64,000 bases of DNA from Flavobacteriales bacterium. Lineage in GTDB: Bacteria; Bacteroidota; Bacteroidia; Flavobacteriales_D; Crocinitomicaceae. The translations under genes and the position numbers were made by a program. The notes under the pieces were generated by a model. It was given only the letters and a program-made list of their open reading frames with translations. It was not told where the DNA came from and searched no databases. Where the stretch lies: contig CANGJM010000004.1 of assembly GCA_947454525.1 (NCBI GenBank), forward strand, positions 1 to 64,000, read 5' to 3'. Below, one piece after another: positions 1 through 8,773 of this stretch (positions are counted from its first letter, which is position 1; the number at the start of each line of letters is the position of its first letter).

Positions 1-347
1 AAAGGAGAATAGTCATATGTGTTTTGCAAGCAGACCCCGGCATAGTTGCTGGGTGAACATTTAAACTGATTATCAGAAACATAAGAAAATGATGCTGTGC
101 GCAAAATGCAAGTTTTTGGTAAAGTTAAAGTTAATAAAGAATATGTTTCATTCTCAAAACACCCCTTTATTTGGGTATAAATACGTAATTGATATTTGGT
201 TGTGCGATGCTTTTTTATTGGGTTAAAAAAAACACTGAATTGTTTGGGTGAAAATGTGTAAAAATAATCCGTGAAAGTATAAGAGCTATTTTGTTCAACC
301 CTTTATCCAGTAAAGAATTGAGTAGGGTGAGGGTAATGTTTCCTTAC
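1..347. other. Intergenic stretch, no gene seen
   Basis: This is the region from the window edge to the stop codon of the S9 peptidase. It is AT-rich, and none of the six frames gives a convincing product. The first codons (AAA GGA GAA TAG) could be the tail of a plus-strand gene cut by the window edge, but nothing proves it. No hairpin followed by a T-run was found to act as terminator for the peptidase gene. Confidence 0.4.
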
Positions 348-2456
348 TTACTTGTTGTTTTCAATAATGTATAACAAGACTTTCTCCATTAAATGCGCTC
401 GGTCTTTTCCGGTAACGTTGTGTTTGTGCATTGGATAAATAAAGTCGTCTACTTGAACACCGTTTTCAATGAAGGATTTTAACAGCGCTTCGTTGTGCTG
501 CATCACCACAACATCGTCGATGGAGCCGTGGATTAACAATAAATCTCCTTTTAAGTTTTTCGTGTAATTCAACAAAGAATTCGCATCGTATCCAGTCTTG
601 TTTTGCTCCGGACGATCCATGTAGCGTTCGCCGTACATGATTTCATAGTACTTCCAATCGGTTACTGGTCCACCTGCAACGCCAACTTGGAAGACTCCTG
701 CTTGACGCAACATTAGCGAAGTCGTCATGAATCCACCAAAGGACCAGCCGTGAACAGCTAGACGATTTCCATCGACGTAATTCAAGGATTTCAAGAAATC
801 CACACCGGTTAATTGGTCTTCCATTTCAACTGTTCCTAGTTGACGGTGGATTTGGGATTCAAAAGCGAATCCGCGTTCTCCAGACCCACGGTTATCCAAG
901 GTAAAGACAATGTATCCTTGATTTGCCATCCAATGCATCCAAAGATTCGCTCCAGCCATCCAAGAGTTCGTTACCATTTGCGCGTGTGGTCCACCGTATA
1001 CATACACAAGAACCGGGTATTTTTTTGATGGATCGAAAGAGCTTGGTTTGATCATTCGGTAGTACAAATCTGAACCATCTTTTCCTTTGATGGACCCAAT
1101 TTCTGTTGTCCCGACGTTGTAATCAGCCAATTTTTCTTTGGATTCCATCAGCAATTTTGTCATTTTCCCGTTGTTGGTCCAAAGCATCGCTTTAAAGGGA
1201 ACCGATAAACTCGAAAAAGCATCCATGAAATACGCTCCATTCGCGGAAAGGCTGAAACTGTGCGTTCCTTCTTCCTTCGTGATCAATTCGGTATTTCCAG
1301 TTAAGTCACATCTATATACTAAGGTATTTGTCGGATTTGCACCTGTTGCCGTGTAGTAGATTTTTGAGGCATCTTTCGTTGCGCACAGAATATCCTTCAC
1401 GACAAACGTGTGGTTCGTTAATTTTTGCAGCATCTTTCCGTCGAAGTCATACAAATACAAGTTGTTGAATCCATCGCGCTCCGAAATCCACACAAACTGA
1501 TTGGATGTGTTGCTCGGGAAAAACACGGGATGCTCCGGTTCAATCCATTTGTCGTTTTTCTCTTCAAATAAGGTTTTGACAAATTTTCCTGTTTTTGCTG
1601 AATAGACATTCAACCACATGTGATTTTGGTCACGGTTGACTTCCGCTACGATGATAAATTGTTCGTCTGGTGTAATGGCCAAGTTGGTGAAGTAATCGTC
1701 CGCAGCTCCTCGTGGATTGATGTACAGTGTTTTTTTCGATTTCACGTTGTAAATTCCCACACGCGGTTTTTCGGATTTTTGTCCAGCCATTGGGTATTTA
1801 ATGGACATCAAAGTTCCCGGTGTCGCATTGACATCCAATAAGGGATAATTGTGCACATCTGTTTCGTCCTTTTGGTAAAAAGCTAAAATGGATCCATTGT
1901 TTGACCAGAAAATCCCACCGGAGATTCCAAATTCATTTCGCGCAATGGATTGACCTGAAACGATGTTTTTGTCCGTATTTTTTGTGATCGCACGTCCATC
2001 GATGTATAAATTATTGTCGATGGTATAGGCCAATTGATTCGATGCGGCATGGTACGATTGATTCGCGGCATTCTCCACTGGTTTTTTGAGAATCTTTCCG
2101 GACTTCGTTTTGATATCGAAGGTCGCCACGGATTGACCATCATTTAAAAGCAAGGTCGTTTCGTTGGCCCATTCGGCGCCAAAGAAGTTTCCAAAGGAAG
2201 AACCTAGAATTTTGTTTATTTCGTCGATGGTGATGAGGTCTACAGACTTTTCGTTTGCGACAGATGATTTAAACATCGTTTTGTAGTCCTTGCTGCAGGT
2301 CGTGTATTCGCTGTCGTTCATCCACAGGAAATTATTCACTCGTTCTGGTGAAACACTTCGTTGTAAAAGGACAGATTCTTTGACACTCATCTCTTTTTTC
2401 TGAGCGAAGGCAAAAGGAGTTAATAGTAATATGAAAGGAAGGATCAGTCGTTTCAT
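348..2456 (-). CDS. Prolyl oligopeptidase-family (S9, DPP IV-like) serine peptidase, exported
   Basis: This is a 702-residue exported peptidase of family S9, which cleaves short peptides, commonly after proline. Residues 1-18 form a signal peptide ending in FAFAQ. The middle (about 60-430) reads as the beta-propeller that filters substrates. The C-terminal alpha/beta-hydrolase domain carries the nucleophile in GWSFGG (about Ser572), the acid in HGSIDDVV (about Asp648) and the histidine in HKHNVTG (about His679), so the triad looks intact. The length matches bacterial DPP IV homologues. The start overlaps the end of the upstream DUF2461 gene by four bases, so the two are probably co-transcribed. 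It probably acts in the periplasm on peptides. The exact specificity cannot be read from the sequence. Confidence 0.9.
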   Translation of the reverse strand: MKRLILPFILLLTPFAFAQKKEMSVKESVLLQRSVSPERVNNFLWMNDSEYTTCSKDYKTMFKSSVANEKSVDLITIDEINKILGSSFGNFFGAEWANETTLLLNDGQSVATFDIKTKSGKILKKPVENAANQSYHAASNQLAYTIDNNLYIDGRAITKNTDKNIVSGQSIARNEFGISGGIFWSNNGSILAFYQKDETDVHNYPLLDVNATPGTLMSIKYPMAGQKSEKPRVGIYNVKSKKTLYINPRGAADDYFTNLAITPDEQFIIVAEVNRDQNHMWLNVYSAKTGKFVKTLFEEKNDKWIEPEHPVFFPSNTSNQFVWISERDGFNNLYLYDFDGKMLQKLTNHTFVVKDILCATKDASKIYYTATGANPTNTLVYRCDLTGNTELITKEEGTHSFSLSANGAYFMDAFSSLSVPFKAMLWTNNGKMTKLLMESKEKLADYNVGTTEIGSIKGKDGSDLYYRMIKPSSFDPSKKYPVLVYVYGGPHAQMVTNSWMAGANLWMHWMANQGYIVFTLDNRGSGERGFAFESQIHRQLGTVEMEDQLTGVDFLKSLNYVDGNRLAVHGWSFGGFMTTSLMLRQAGVFQVGVAGGPVTDWKYYEIMYGERYMDRPEQNKTGYDANSLLNYTKNLKGDLLLIHGSIDDVVVMQHNEALLKSFIENGVQVDDFIYPMHKHNVTGKDRAHLMEKVLLYIIENNK

Positions 2457-3127
2457 GCGCGTTGTATAAATTGATTAAAAAATTGTTCTAAAGGTTTTCC
2501 AGCTTCGTAGCAATGTAGCAATTGTTTGACTAAATCATCAGCTAACAACGTTTCAGCGGGAAATTCGGCATAAAAATACCATTGTTTATTGAAAATAAGG
2601 TTTTCTTCTTGGGCTGCTTCCTTAAGGTGAGCGGGAAGGATTTTGTTTTTCTCACCGTGGATTTCTCCAAAGGTTTTCTTGAAGGACTTGGATTCATAGA
2701 TTCCTCGGAATTCATCCATATTCGCAGCGATTCCCTCGCGCACCAATTCCAAATCTTCCTTATCTATTTCGTAAATCCCACCGTAAGCGCGCACATGTTC
2801 TGGACTCAACTCGAAGTAAATTCCGTTTACTGCCTTGCTTTTTTTTCCATTTGGAGCAACGACCGCGGAACACATCAGTTTGTAGGGTGTTTTGTCCTTC
2901 GAAAATCGAATGTCTCGGTTGATGCGAAACACACAGTCCTTCACTTGTAAATCAGCAAATTGAGCGTCCGTTTTGGCCAATGTATGAATCAGGTGTTGTG
3001 TAAAAGCATAGAAAGGCTTCTTCACGGATTCTTCGTAGCGTTTGCGGTTTTCATCAAACCAAGCTTTGTGGTTGTTTCCCGCTAGTTCGATAAAGAAATT
3101 CAGATAATCTTCAGTAAAAAATGACAT
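2453..3127 (-). CDS. DUF2461 domain-containing protein
   Basis: A 224-residue cytoplasmic protein matching the DUF2461 (TIGR02453) family, whose biochemical role is unknown. Family hallmarks visible are the N-terminal FFIELAGNNHKAWFDENR segment and the central RINRDIRFSKDKTPYK segment. No signal peptide or membrane segment is seen. It is the first gene of a two-gene operon with the S9 peptidase, which it overlaps by four bases. A TATCTTCG sequence just upstream on the minus strand is one base off the Bacteroidota -7 consensus. The start is an ATG at the expected family position. Confidence 0.85.
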   Translation of the reverse strand: MSFFTEDYLNFFIELAGNNHKAWFDENRKRYEESVKKPFYAFTQHLIHTLAKTDAQFADLQVKDCVFRINRDIRFSKDKTPYKLMCSAVVAPNGKKSKAVNGIYFELSPEHVRAYGGIYEIDKEDLELVREGIAANMDEFRGIYESKSFKKTFGEIHGEKNKILPAHLKEAAQEENLIFNKQWYFYAEFPAETLLADDLVKQLLHCYEAGKPLEQFFNQFIQRA

Positions 3128-3184
3128 AGGACGAAGATATAGAAAATCCGATGAAGGAACTCAGAAAAAGCGAACAAAAAGCTG

Positions 3185-3215
3185 TTGCACGTTTAAACTA
3201 GAATATGTATCTTTG
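3185..3215 (+). promoter_or_regulatory. Promoter of rpsF-rpsR-rplI
   Basis: TTG at 3185-3187 is followed after 20 bases by TATCTTTG at 3208-3215. This matches the Bacteroidota sigma-ABfrP-type promoter (TTG/TTTG, about 19-20 bases, TAnnTTTG). Transcription should start near 3222, giving a leader of about 25 bases before the rpsF ATG. Confidence 0.8.
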
Positions 3216-3247
3216 CACCCGATTAATTAATTTTAAAAAATAATCTT

Positions 3248-3586
3248 ATGAATTCTTACGAAACTGTTTTCATTTTAACTCCCGTTTTGTCTGATGATCA
3301 GGCAAAGGAAGCAGTACAGAAATTCGAAGGTGAGATTAAATCACTTGGTGGTTCAATCAATCATTCGGAGAACTGGGGTTTGCGCAAGTTGGCGTACCCA
3401 ATCCAGAAAAAATCCACTGGTTTCTACTTTCTAGTAGAATTCCAAGCGGAAGGTAATGTTGTTGCGAACTTCGAATTGATGTTGAAGCGTGATGAGCGAG
3501 TTTTACGTTTTTTAACGGTTAAAATGGATGTTGATCATGTGAACTACTCAGTAAAAAGACGTGCAAAAGCTGGAGCTACTGCCTAA
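3248..3586 (+). CDS. rpsF: 30S ribosomal protein S6
   Basis: A 112-residue S6 protein of the small ribosomal subunit, which binds 16S rRNA in the platform together with S18. The start [15 protein letters not shown] and the segment [15 protein letters not shown] are typical of the family. The C-terminus is short and basic, with no long glutamate tail. It is the first gene of an S6-S18-L9 operon driven by the promoter just upstream. The gap to rpsR is 30 bases. The ssb gene that many bacteria place between rpsF and rpsR is absent here. Confidence 0.97.
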   Translation: MNSYETVFILTPVLSDDQAKEAVQKFEGEIKSLGGSINHSENWGLRKLAYPIQKKSTGFYFLVEFQAEGNVVANFELMLKRDERVLRFLTVKMDVDHVNYSVKRRAKAGATA

Positions 3587-3616
3587 CTAATTGTTAACCC
3601 TAAAAAATTAAAAGAG

Positions 3617-3877
3617 ATGTCAAACGATATTCGCTATCTAACCCCGATTAATATTGATATTAAGAAGGACAAGTACTGCCGTTTCAAAAAGAGCGGAATT
3701 AAATTTATCGATTACAAAGATGCAAGCTTCTTGTTGAAATTGATAAACGAACAAGGTAAAATTCTTCCACGTCGTATCACTGGTACTTCTGCGAAATACC
3801 AAAAGAGAGTCAACAAAGCGATCAAACGTGCTCGTCACCTTGCGATCCTTCCATACGTTGGTGATATGTTGAAATAA
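3617..3877 (+). CDS. rpsR: 30S ribosomal protein S18
   Basis: An 86-residue S18 protein that partners S6 on the 30S platform. The segment [20 protein letters not shown] and the basic [10 protein letters not shown] region near the C-terminus are characteristic. It is the second gene of the rpsF-rpsR-rplI operon, 30 bases after rpsF and 29 before rplI. Length and start agree with the family. Confidence 0.97.
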   Translation: MSNDIRYLTPINIDIKKDKYCRFKKSGIKFIDYKDASFLLKLINEQGKILPRRITGTSAKYQKRVNKAIKRARHLAILPYVGDMLK

Positions 3878-3906
3878 TCATTTGTTGAACAGAAAAACTG
3901 AAAGTC

Positions 3907-4353
3907 ATGGAAATTATCTTAAAGAAAAACGTTGATAAATTAGGTTACGCAAACGAAATCGTAACTGTGAAACCTGGATACGGTCGTAACTTCTTGATTC
4001 CTCAAGGATATGCGACGCTTGCTACGGCTAGCGCGAAAAAAGCACACGCTGAGATTATGCGTCAAAAATCTCATAAAGAATCTAAAAATTTAGCTGAAGC
4101 TCAAGAATTAGCGGCTAAAATTGCTGATTTAACCATCACTATCGCTACAAAAGCTGGTGAAAACGGTAAAATCTTTGGTTCTGTTAATACGGTTCAATTG
4201 GCTGATGCACTTCGTGCACTTGGACATGACATTGATCGTAAATCATTGAAAATTAAAGACGAACCAATTCGCGAAATTGGAACGTACGAAGTAGAAGCAA
4301 ATATTTACAAAGGCGTGAAACAAGCATTCAAATTTGAAGTTGTTAGCGAATAA
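3907..4353 (+). CDS. rplI: 50S ribosomal protein L9
   Basis: A 148-residue L9 protein of the large subunit. The N-terminal domain begins MEIILKKNVDKLGYANEIV with the family's GYGRNFLIPQGYA motif. A lysine-rich connecting helix follows, then the C-terminal rRNA-binding domain (GKIFGSVNTVQLADAL). It is the last gene of the operon, and a strong intrinsic terminator follows within 20 bases of the stop. Confidence 0.97.
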   Translation: MEIILKKNVDKLGYANEIVTVKPGYGRNFLIPQGYATLATASAKKAHAEIMRQKSHKESKNLAEAQELAAKIADLTITIATKAGENGKIFGSVNTVQLADALRALGHDIDRKSLKIKDEPIREIGTYEVEANIYKGVKQAFKFEVVSE

Positions 4354-4371
4354 GCTTTACTGAACAATCTT

Positions 4372-4407
4372 GAAAAACTCTTTCCATTTGGAAGGAGTTT
4401 TTTTTTG
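4372..4407 (+). terminator. Intrinsic terminator after rplI
   Basis: AAAAACTCTTTCC, a short ATTT loop and GGAAGGAGTTTTTTTTT form a 13-bp stem with one G-T wobble, followed by a T-run. It ends the ribosomal protein operon and separates it from cysC. Confidence 0.9.
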
Positions 4408-4459
4408 TCCCTATGGAAAGTAAGCGGGAATTCACTACTTTTATTCTTTGACGAAATAC

Positions 4460-4981
4460 ATGAATAATCCAATCGTAATATGGTTTTTTGGACTCTCGGG
4501 TTCCGGTAAGTCTACCTTGGCGAATCTTTTGCTGCAACGATTAAAGGACATTGGAATTTCTTCTGTATCCATTGATGGTGATCAATTGCGCAAGGGAATT
4601 AATCAAGATCTTGGATTTTCTTCGGAGGATCGGATGGAAAACATTCGTCGATCCGCTGAAATCGCCAAGTTATTGCTCGAAAATCATCAGGTAGTCTTAG
4701 CTTCGTTTATCACCCCAGAGGAAATTCACCGTGAAAAAGTGCGTGAAATACTGGGGGCCAATGTTCGCTTTCTATTTGTAGATGCAGATTTAAAAACGTG
4801 TCAAAGTCGCGATGTGAAAGGACTCTATCAAAACGTATCTCAGGGAACGCTAAACAATTTCACAGGAATATCAGCGCCTTTCGATCGTCCAACACAAGTA
4901 GATTTGATAATTGACACCAATGAACAATCAACGGAAGATTGTCTTAATCAAATCGTACAAACATTTTTCACAAAGGAATGA
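4460..4981 (+). CDS. cysC: Adenylylsulfate (APS) kinase
   Basis: This enzyme phosphorylates adenosine 5'-phosphosulfate to PAPS, the activated sulfate used for sulfate reduction or sulfotransfer. The P-loop GLSGSGKST is at residues 11-19, and the family segments DGDQLRKGINQDLGFS and SRDVKGLYQ follow. The ORF track begins at a TTG (4448). The ATG at 4460 is preferred because it places the P-loop at the usual distance from the N-terminus. The stop overlaps the cysD start by four bases, so cysC-cysD-cysN form one translationally coupled operon. The protein is stand-alone, not fused to CysN. Confidence 0.93.
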   Translation: MNNPIVIWFFGLSGSGKSTLANLLLQRLKDIGISSVSIDGDQLRKGINQDLGFSSEDRMENIRRSAEIAKLLLENHQVVLASFITPEEIHREKVREILGANVRFLFVDADLKTCQSRDVKGLYQNVSQGTLNNFTGISAPFDRPTQVDLIIDTNEQSTEDCLNQIVQTFFTKE

Positions 4982-5880
4982 GTTACAGACTAAACTATTT
5001 GGAGGAGTTAGAAGCGGAGGCTGTTTACGTACTGCGGGAAGCATTCGCTCAGTTTCAGCATCCGTGTATTTTGTTCTCTGGTGGTAAGGACTCCATTGTT
5101 GTGACGCATCTTGCAGCGAAAGCGTTTGCGCCTGGACCAATACCATTTTCCTTGCTACACATCGACACCGGACACAATTTTCCAGAGACACTGCAGTTTC
5201 GAGACGAGTTAGCGGAGCGATTGAATGTGCGCTTAGTTGTTGGTAAGGTGGAAGATTCGATCCAACGTCAAACGGCTTTGGAGGAAAATGGACCGAATGC
5301 GAATCGGAATCGTGCGCAGTCCATTACGTTGCTAGAAAGCATGGAATCCTTTGGATTTGATGCAGCAATAGGCGGGGGAAGACGCGATGAGGAAAAAGCA
5401 CGAGCAAAGGAACGTTTTTTCTCACACCGCGATGCTTTTGGACAATGGGACCCCAAAAATCAAGGTCCAGAAATTTGGCATTTATACAATGGTCGCTTAA
5501 ATCAAGGAGAACAATTTCGCGTATTTCCTATTAGCAACTGGACAGAATTAGATGTGTGGGAATACATTCAGAAGGAAAATATTCTCCTGCCAAGTTTGTA
5601 CTTTGCTCACCAACGCCCATGTGTGAAAAGGAAAGAATCGATTCTGGCTCAATCTTCCTATTTAGTTCCTCACGATACCGATGAATTGCTTGATCTTACC
5701 GTGAGGTTTCGGACCATCGGTGATATGACCATCAGTGGTGCGATGATTTCAACGGCATCAACTGTTGCCGATATTATTACAGAATTAAAGGAAATGAATC
5801 AATCTGAACGTGGGAGTCGAGCGGATGATTTTCGTTCGGAATCGTCCATGGAGGATCGTAAAAAAGAAGGGTATTTCTGA
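4978..5880 (+). CDS. cysD: Sulfate adenylyltransferase small subunit
   Basis: CysD is the catalytic ATP-PPase subunit of ATP sulfurylase, which makes APS from sulfate and ATP with energy coupling from the GTPase CysN. The PP-motif SGGKDS lies at residues 34-39. The conserved ISNWTELDVWEYI and C-terminal SMEDRKKEGYF segments are present, and the 300-residue length is normal. It overlaps cysC by four bases and shares one base with the cysN start (TGATG). The operon order cysC-cysD-cysN keeps both activation steps together. Confidence 0.96.
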   Translation: MSYRLNYLEELEAEAVYVLREAFAQFQHPCILFSGGKDSIVVTHLAAKAFAPGPIPFSLLHIDTGHNFPETLQFRDELAERLNVRLVVGKVEDSIQRQTALEENGPNANRNRAQSITLLESMESFGFDAAIGGGRRDEEKARAKERFFSHRDAFGQWDPKNQGPEIWHLYNGRLNQGEQFRVFPISNWTELDVWEYIQKENILLPSLYFAHQRPCVKRKESILAQSSYLVPHDTDELLDLTVRFRTIGDMTISGAMISTASTVADIITELKEMNQSERGSRADDFRSESSMEDRKKEGYF

Positions 5881-7133
5881 TGGTAGACACTAAAGACATC
5901 GTACGATTTACCACAGCAGGAAGCGTGGATGATGGAAAAAGTACCTTGATTGGACGCTTGCTTTATGATTGCAAGCAAATTCCGCAGGATCAAATTGCAA
6001 TGGTTAAGCGAATATCAGCGCGCAAAGGCTTGACGGATATCGACATGTCCCTATTTACGGACGGATTGAAAGATGAGCGTGCACAAGGAATCACGATTGA
6101 TGTTGCATATCGGTATTTCACTACGGAAAAGCGAAAGTTCATCATCGCAGATACACCCGGACACCTTCAGTATACACGAAACATGGTCACCGGTGCTTCA
6201 ACTGCGAATGCGGCAATTATTCTGATTGATGCGCGAAAAGGAGTGGTGGAACAAACGCGAAGACACAGTTTCATTGCTTCCTTACTTCAAATCAAACATT
6301 TGATTGTTTGTATAAATAAAATGGATTTAGTTGAGTTCCGTAAATCTGAATTTGATCAAATTGTATCTTCCTTTCAAGATTTTTCCGCGAAACTAGCGAT
6401 CGTTGATGTTCAGTTCATTCCTGTTTCCGCCCTGAATGGTGACAATGTGGTACATCGTTCTGAAAACATGTCCTGGTATCAGGGAGCAACATTGCTTCAT
6501 ACCTTGGAGCATATTTCCGTCGCAAATGAACTCAATCAAATTGATTTTCGTTTTCCCGTTCAACATCCGATTCGTGTAGACCAAGGACTCGTTCAGAATT
6601 ACCGTGCCTATGCAGGCAAGGTAGAAAGTGGAATTGTCCGGGTGGGAGATGAAATCATTATCTTACCGGGAAATCAACGTTCCAAGGTGAAATCCATCAT
6701 GGGAATGAATGGGCCGCAACAGGAAGCCTTTTCTCCACAGTCCATTTCGCTTGAATTGACCGATGAATTGGATATCTCACGCGGAAACATGATCGTGAAG
6801 CCAAATAATCAACCGGAAGAAGTGCGTCACCTTTCAGTAATGATTTGTTGGATGAGTGCTCAGGCGTTCGTTCCTGGACGTAAATACATCTTGCGTCATA
6901 CGACAAATGAAGTGAAAGCAATGGTGAAATCGATTTTGTATGTCTACGATATGCAAACCTTGAAACGAGATGAAGAACAAGTAGCCTTGCAAGCCAATGA
7001 CATTGCGCGTGTAGAATTGCAATTAGCAGGTCCAATTTATGTGGATGAATACCGAAAAAACAAAGTGACCGGATCGTTTATATTGATCGATGAACAATCC
7101 AATCAGACACTTGCAGTTGGAATGATTTCCTAG
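5880..7133 (+). CDS. cysN: Sulfate adenylyltransferase large subunit (GTPase)
   Basis: A 417-residue GTPase of the elongation-factor type that drives APS synthesis by CysD. G1 is GSVDDGKST (14-22), G3 is DTPGH (91-95) and G4 is NKMD (146-149). Two beta-barrel domains follow. The protein ends without a fused APS kinase domain, consistent with the separate cysC. Its TAG stop and the stop of the convergent hldD share a CTAG, so the two reading frames overlap tail to tail. Confidence 0.95.
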   Translation: MVDTKDIVRFTTAGSVDDGKSTLIGRLLYDCKQIPQDQIAMVKRISARKGLTDIDMSLFTDGLKDERAQGITIDVAYRYFTTEKRKFIIADTPGHLQYTRNMVTGASTANAAIILIDARKGVVEQTRRHSFIASLLQIKHLIVCINKMDLVEFRKSEFDQIVSSFQDFSAKLAIVDVQFIPVSALNGDNVVHRSENMSWYQGATLLHTLEHISVANELNQIDFRFPVQHPIRVDQGLVQNYRAYAGKVESGIVRVGDEIIILPGNQRSKVKSIMGMNGPQQEAFSPQSISLELTDELDISRGNMIVKPNNQPEEVRHLSVMICWMSAQAFVPGRKYILRHTTNEVKAMVKSILYVYDMQTLKRDEEQVALQANDIARVELQLAGPIYVDEYRKNKVTGSFILIDEQSNQTLAVGMIS

Positions 7134-8086
7134 CGTTTTTCTAAGTAATTCTTTACGTAATCTGCAATTCCTTCTTCTAAGCTGTAAAACTCGTGCGGAT
7201 AACCGATGGATAAGAGTTTGGACATGTTCGCTTCCGTGAAATACTGGTATTTATCGCGGATGTCGATCGGTGTATCGATAAAAGAAATGGAAGGTTCTAG
7301 TCCCAAGGCTTGGAATGTTAAACTTGCCAAATCCAAGAATGTTCGTGCTTTTCCTGAACCAAGATTGTAAATGCCAGAATGTTCCTGGTTTTGCATCAAG
7401 AATTCACATACTTTCGCCACATCTTTTACATAAACGAAGTCTCGTAGCTGCTCACCATCTTTGTATTCCGGATTGTGTGAACGGAACAATTGCATGTGTC
7501 CTTTTTCTTTAATCTGACGATGCGTGTGAAAAACAACGCTAGCCATTCTTCCTTTATGGTATTCCTTTGGACCATAGACATTAAAGAATTTGAGTCCTGC
7601 CCAAAAAGGTGGCGTTGTTGCTTGCTGAATCGCCCATTTGTCAAATTCGTTCTTTGAAATCCCGTATGGATTCAGGGGTTTCAAGTTTGGAATGACGTCG
7701 TTATTGTCTTCGTAACCATATTCACCTAAACCATAAGTCGCCGCGCTACTCGCATAAACCAATGGAATTTTGTATTCGGTGCAGATGGTCCAAATAGATT
7801 TTGTGTAATTCAGGTTTAATTCATCCAGTATGTCAAGGTCTTTTTCGGTTGTATCTGTTCGCGCACCTAAATGGAAAACAAATTCCACTTCGCTTGCATG
7901 CGCTTGAAACCATGAAACAAATGCTGAACGCTCGATTTTAGAATGGAACTGTGTATTTTTCCAATTGTCCTCCTTGTCGATTTTCGTGAAATCATCGACT
8001 AAAACAAGGTTTGTATGTCCGAGTGCATTGAGGTGATCGACCAAATAACTCGCGATAAATCCGGCAGAACCAGTTACAACTATCAT
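7130..8086 (-). CDS. hldD: ADP-L-glycero-D-manno-heptose 6-epimerase
   Basis: This enzyme interconverts ADP-D-glycero- and ADP-L-glycero-manno-heptose, the last step of heptose precursor supply for lipopolysaccharide core. The N-terminal NAD(P)-binding motif is TGSAGFIASYL. The extended-SDR pair is Tyr141 and Lys145 in PYGISK, and the VLVDDFTK segment is typical of HldD/RfaD. Its 318 residues are a normal length. It lies nine bases downstream of the deoxynucleoside kinase at the end of a minus-strand operon. Other hld genes are not in the window. Confidence 0.92.
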   Translation of the reverse strand: MIVVTGSAGFIASYLVDHLNALGHTNLVLVDDFTKIDKEDNWKNTQFHSKIERSAFVSWFQAHASEVEFVFHLGARTDTTEKDLDILDELNLNYTKSIWTICTEYKIPLVYASSAATYGLGEYGYEDNNDVIPNLKPLNPYGISKNEFDKWAIQQATTPPFWAGLKFFNVYGPKEYHKGRMASVVFHTHRQIKEKGHMQLFRSHNPEYKDGEQLRDFVYVKDVAKVCEFLMQNQEHSGIYNLGSGKARTFLDLASLTFQALGLEPSISFIDTPIDIRDKYQYFTEANMSKLLSIGYPHEFYSLEEGIADYVKNYLEKR

Positions 8087-8095
8087 TGGATGTTT

Positions 8096-8710
8096 TTAGA
8101 ATAAACCGTTGATTTCTGCATCAATCGAATTAATGATTTTACCCAAATCCTCTTGATTGTCAGGGAAACGGTTATTATCGATGTCGATGATCAATACTTT
8201 TCCTTTGTCGTACGTCGAAATCCATGCTTCGTAACGTTCGTTCAAACGCTTTAAATAATCTAAACGAATGCTTTCTTCGTAATCGCGTCCACGTTGTTGG
8301 ATTTGGCTCACCAAGGTAGGAACGCTTGCACGCAAGTAAATCAACAAGTCTGGAGCAGAAACGAATCCATCCATTAGGTTGAACAAAGAGAAGTAATTTT
8401 CGAAGTCTCTTGTAGTCATCAAGCCCATGGAATGTAAATTCGGAGCAAAGATGAATGCGTCCTCATAAATCGTTCGATCTTGAATAACGGTATGTGCTGT
8501 TTCTTTAATCTCTTGAATTTGAGTGAAACGACTATTCAAATAGTAAATTTGTAGGTTAAAAGACCAACGTTGCATGTCATCGTAGAAATCGTTCAAATAC
8601 GGATTTTGGTCAACATCCTCATAGTGTGTTTCCCAGCCATAATGTTTTGACAATAAGTTTGTTAATGTGGTTTTACCCGATCCGATGTTTCCTGCGATTG
8701 CAACGTGCAT
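8096..8710 (-). CDS. Deoxynucleoside kinase (dNK family)
   Basis: A 204-residue kinase that phosphorylates deoxynucleosides for salvage into dNTPs. The P-loop GNIGSGKTT lies at residues 7-15. The QDRTIYEDAFIFA segment corresponds to the DRS/ERS-type catalytic motif, and the RGRDYEESIRLDYL segment to the LID region. It resembles bacterial deoxyadenosine/deoxyguanosine kinases, but base preference cannot be read by eye. It sits between the secreted 267-residue protein and hldD on the minus strand. A TAATTTAG upstream is one base off the -7 consensus and may give it its own promoter. Confidence 0.88.
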   Translation of the reverse strand: MHVAIAGNIGSGKTTLTNLLSKHYGWETHYEDVDQNPYLNDFYDDMQRWSFNLQIYYLNSRFTQIQEIKETAHTVIQDRTIYEDAFIFAPNLHSMGLMTTRDFENYFSLFNLMDGFVSAPDLLIYLRASVPTLVSQIQQRGRDYEESIRLDYLKRLNERYEAWISTYDKGKVLIIDIDNNRFPDNQEDLGKIINSIDAEINGLF

Positions 8711-8773
8711 ATTCTGTATTTTAGAAAGGCTAAATTACGATAATTCCTAGGAAGAAAAAAAGGGGAAAGCCTA

